NCBI GenBank assembly: GCA_944323345.1
Contig: CALUSC010000007.1
Span: 1 to 64,000, forward strand
Direction: 5' to 3'
Source of the DNA: an uncultured Bacteroidales bacterium
GTDB taxonomy: Bacteria; Bacteroidota; Bacteroidia; Bacteroidales; UBA932
DNA: 64,000 bases
Shown: one piece after another, positions 61,454 to 64,000 of the stretch
How the letters are laid out: every line of letters begins with the position of its first letter
Numbering within the stretch: the first letter of the stretch is position 1
Notes under the pieces: model-generated
The model's database searches: none
The model's input: the letters and a program-made list of their open reading frames with translations, nothing else
Told to the model about the DNA's origin: nothing
Program-made: the position numbers and the translations under genes

Positions 61454-64000
61454 CTATTCAAATGTTATGTTCAGACCCAGGACGAAAGTCTTGACCTGAG
61501 GATAATATCCTCCGCTTGAAACAGGTGTCTCAGGATCGTATGCGTAGAAAAAGTCACTCACGGTCAGGAGATTGTCTCCGGAGAAGTAGATCCGCAGATT
61601 GCTGATTCTGGCTTTCTTCATCCATTTTGACGGGAAAGTATAGCCTAACTGTACGTTCTTCAGTCTCATGTAGGAAGCGTCTTCAAGCCAATAAGTGGAG
61701 AATGTGCTCTGGTTGAAGCTCGTATTGTAGGTAAGACGCGGGTATGAGGCGTCAGGGTCCGGATTTGTCACGACATTATATCGGTCCAGATGTACTTTCT
61801 GGGGATAGGCCGCCATATCCTGAAATGCGTGGCGGGCGCTTCCCTGCAGATAGCCGTCGCATTTTCCCACTCCCTGGATTACGAAGCTGAAGTCGATGTT
61901 CTTCCATCCGAGCTCTCCCCGTATACTGTAGGTGTATCTCGGTATGTTGCTGCCTATTACTGTTTTGTCGTATTCAGGCGTGATTCTTCCGTCCGGCACA
62001 CCGTCAGGACCGCTGATGTCCTTGTATTTTATGTCTCCAGGCTGATATGTATTTCCCAGAATTACAGGTACTTTCGGAAGGTCGTAGACATGGTTTTCGT
62101 TGTCGCATATTTCAAAGTCTTCAGGAGTCATGAGTCCGTCCGCCACATATCCGTAAAAAGCATCGATAGGGTAGCCCAGCATTCTGACCTGGTCTCCGCT
62201 CAGATCCGGAGAATTGCCTGCGAGATCCGTTATTTTGTTTTTGACATCGGAAAGATTGAATCCGATTCCATAGTAGAAATCGCCTGCCTGGTCCCTCCAG
62301 TTGAGATCCAGTTCCCAACCTTTGTTGTTTACTTTTCCGGCATTTTCTTCTGACGGTGTGGCTCCTATCTGAGCCGGGTAATTCAGCTGCAGGAGAATGC
62401 CTTCCGCGTTCTTGTCATACCAGTCGAAACTGAGATTCAGCCTGTTGTTCAGCATGGCTATATCCACTCCGACATCGAGCATCTTTATGGTTTCCCAGGT
62501 AAGGTTCGGATTGGCAAGCGTGGACTGGACATATCCGGTTGTCGCATTGGCTCCTATCAGGGATATTCCTGACGTATACGCTTCGAGAACCGACATGTAC
62601 GGATAATTCGAAGAACCTACATACTGGTTTCCCAGCATACCCCAGGAAGCCCTGAACTTGATATTGTCGAACAGAGGCTTGGCGAAACGCATGAAAGGTT
62701 CTTCAGACAGTCTCCACCCGGCCGAGAATGACGGGAAAAGACCGCCTCTGTTTTCCTTGTGGAAACGGGATGACAGGTCATATCTGAGGTTCACTTCGGC
62801 CAGATAGCGTTCATCGTAGTTATAGCTGATACGCCCGAATCCTGAACGGATGGCCCAGCTTGCCGCGCTTGCATCGTTGCTCATGGTGGTGGCGTCGCCG
62901 AGGTTCAGGGTAGGGTCATCCTCAGTTATGAGATTGTTCCTCGTGGCCTCGAATGTATTGTATTGATACCATTCCTGCGACATTCCGGCTACTCCGGAAA
63001 GATTATGCTTCCCGAACTGGAAGTCGAAGTTGGTCTGCAGAATCAAAGTCTGCTGTATCCCTTTGGAATCTATGTTCCTGAGTGTGTTCGGATCCTGATA
63101 GCTGTAGCTTGAGCCGTCTTCCGGATTTACGAAATTGATGGTTTTCCTGAGCACGTCTCTCAGTCCGTTGGTGGAAGTGAGGTTATAAGTGGCGCTTACG
63201 TCCCAGCCCTTGACTATGTCGAGTTTCAGGGTTTCGAGTACTGAAAGATTCTCGTTTTTGGCGATGGATCGTCCTCCGTCGTGAAGTACTGCTACAGGGT
63301 TGGTGTTTCCTCCGCCGTAAGCCCATGAGCCGTCAGTATAGTATATCGGCGCATTCGGCGCGATACGCATGGCATTGTAGATGGCTCCTCCGCCGGAAGT
63401 GAGCGAGTTGACCGGAGAAGTCACGGTGGAAGTCGTATAGCCGATGTTTGAACTGAGGGTGAGCCTGTCCAGGATTTTTGTATTGAGCTTGAACCTGATG
63501 TTGTGGCGTTTTTCTCCCGTGGAGTTCCCGACCGTGAGACCTTCCTGGTCGAAATAACGGTATGAGAGCATATAGCCGCTGCTCCCAAGATTTCCGTTTA
63601 TTGTCACGTTATAGTTCTGCTGCGGCGCATAATCATTAAGGACTGCGCCTATCCAGTCCGTATTGGCGAAATGGTTCGGATCAGTACCGTTTGCCACTGC
63701 ATCGAAATCATCCTGAAACCAGGCCTGGGAGGTTCCTACATTGGCCCTTGCCTCGTTGTCGAGGGTCATGAAATCTATGGCATCGGCCATTTCCGGGAGG
63801 CGTGTCGGTGTCTGCATGCCGAAATACGCTCCGAAAGACACCCTTGCCCTGGCATCTCCGGCTTCATTGAGCTTTTTGGTGGTGATAAGGAGCACGCCGT
63901 TTGCCGCCCTTGCCCCGTATATGGCTGAAGACGCTGCATCCTTGAGTACCGATACACTTTCGATATCTTCCGGATTGATGGATTCAAGATCGCCTTCGAC
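61454..64000 (-). CDS. SusC/RagA-family TonB-dependent receptor, 5' end outside the window
   Basis: At least 848 codons of an outer-membrane transporter; the frame is open to the window end. It begins in the plug domain (SVLKDAASSAIYGARAANG) and continues through a long beta-barrel to a C-terminal Phe-Glu. The N-terminal signal and carboxypeptidase-like domain must lie beyond 64000. It imports oligosaccharides captured by SusD. Any PUL regulator is not visible and may lie upstream. Confidence 0.95.
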   Translation of the reverse strand, partial: VEGDLESINPEDIESVSVLKDAASSAIYGARAANGVLLITTKKLNEAGDARARVSFGAYFGMQTPTRLPEMADAIDFMTLDNEARANVGTSQAWFQDDFDAVANGTDPNHFANTDWIGAVLNDYAPQQNYNVTINGNLGSSGYMLSYRYFDQEGLTVGNSTGEKRHNIRFKLNTKILDRLTLSSNIGYTTSTVTSPVNSLTSGGGAIYNAMRIAPNAPIYYTDGSWAYGGGNTNPVAVLHDGGRSIAKNENLSVLETLKLDIVKGWDVSATYNLTSTNGLRDVLRKTINFVNPEDGSSYSYQDPNTLRNIDSKGIQQTLILQTNFDFQFGKHNLSGVAGMSQEWYQYNTFEATRNNLITEDDPTLNLGDATTMSNDASAASWAIRSGFGRISYNYDERYLAEVNLRYDLSSRFHKENRGGLFPSFSAGWRLSEEPFMRFAKPLFDNIKFRASWGMLGNQYVGSSNYPYMSVLEAYTSGISLIGANATTGYVQSTLANPNLTWETIKMLDVGVDIAMLNNRLNLSFDWYDKNAEGILLQLNYPAQIGATPSEENAGKVNNKGWELDLNWRDQAGDFYYGIGFNLSDVKNKITDLAGNSPDLSGDQVRMLGYPIDAFYGYVADGLMTPEDFEICDNENHVYDLPKVPVILGNTYQPGDIKYKDISGPDGVPDGRITPEYDKTVIGSNIPRYTYSIRGELGWKNIDFSFVIQGVGKCDGYLQGSARHAFQDMAAYPQKVHLDRYNVVTNPDPDASYPRLTYNTSFNQSTFSTYWLEDASYMRLKNVQLGYTFPSKWMKKARISNLRIYFSGDNLLTVSDFFYAYDPETPVSSGGYYPQVKTFVLGLNITFE

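Overview
The window looks like a chromosomal segment of an anaerobic, host-associated Bacteroidales bacterium, possibly Alistipes/Rikenellaceae-like. Three things point there: SusC/SusD glycan-uptake genes, TAnnTTTG promoter boxes with little Shine-Dalgarno signal, and an Rnf complex preceded by an RseC-like gene together with pyruvate formate-lyase. Nearly all genes are intact. No insertion sequence, prophage or CRISPR array was seen.

Layout. At 1-605 there is a minus-strand tRNA operon, Thr(TGT)-Tyr(GTA)-Gly(TCC), with a near-perfect promoter and a spacer repeat present three times. At 745-14530 a minus-strand housekeeping block holds dxs, two tandem MFS transporters, purA, ssb, aroE, a SpoU-family rRNA/tRNA methyltransferase, lysS, a patatin-like lipase and pflA/pflB. 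At 14703-19700 are an odd 2-hydroxyacid-dehydrogenase-like protein, a second ssb, a zinc-finger protein, an M3 lipoprotein peptidase and a DUF2807 lipoprotein. At 19703-29609 are lptG-tgt, a nucleoside-type MFS transporter, a Spy-like protein divergent from a LytS/LytTR two-component pair, queH, ilvE, ilvA and thiamine pyrophosphokinase. At 29606-34728 alaS leads an operon whose second gene is an in-frame fusion of an LptF-type permease and methionyl-tRNA formyltransferase.

At 34938-47095 a plus-strand series of 15 genes runs from two M23 peptidases through a MerR protein, a Nif3-like protein, a coiled-coil zinc-ribbon protein, dnaB, a DUF3108 protein, rseC, rnfBCDGEA and a small TPR-like protein, ending in a strong bidirectional terminator at 47128-47167. 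The Rnf complex links ferredoxin/NADH electron flow to an ion gradient and fits the anaerobic PFL-based metabolism.

At 47725-64000 a minus-strand polysaccharide utilisation locus carries susC (cut by the window end), susD, two secreted endonuclease/exonuclease/phosphatase-type enzymes around an unknown lipoprotein, another surface lipoprotein, two GH89 alpha-N-acetylglucosaminidases, glycerate kinase, a GntP-type permease and a serine-type sulfatase. Genes are spaced by 34 nt or less or overlap, so they are probably one transcript. The combination of exo-alpha-GlcNAcases, phosphodiesterase-like enzymes and a glycerate uptake/kinase pair is unusual and is the best candidate here for an undescribed system.

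Other standouts: a perfect 13-bp inverted repeat that buries the start codon of the DUF2807 gene, a Tgt lacking the three zinc-ligand cysteines, and a histidine-rich sensor loop next to a histidine-rich Spy-like protein.
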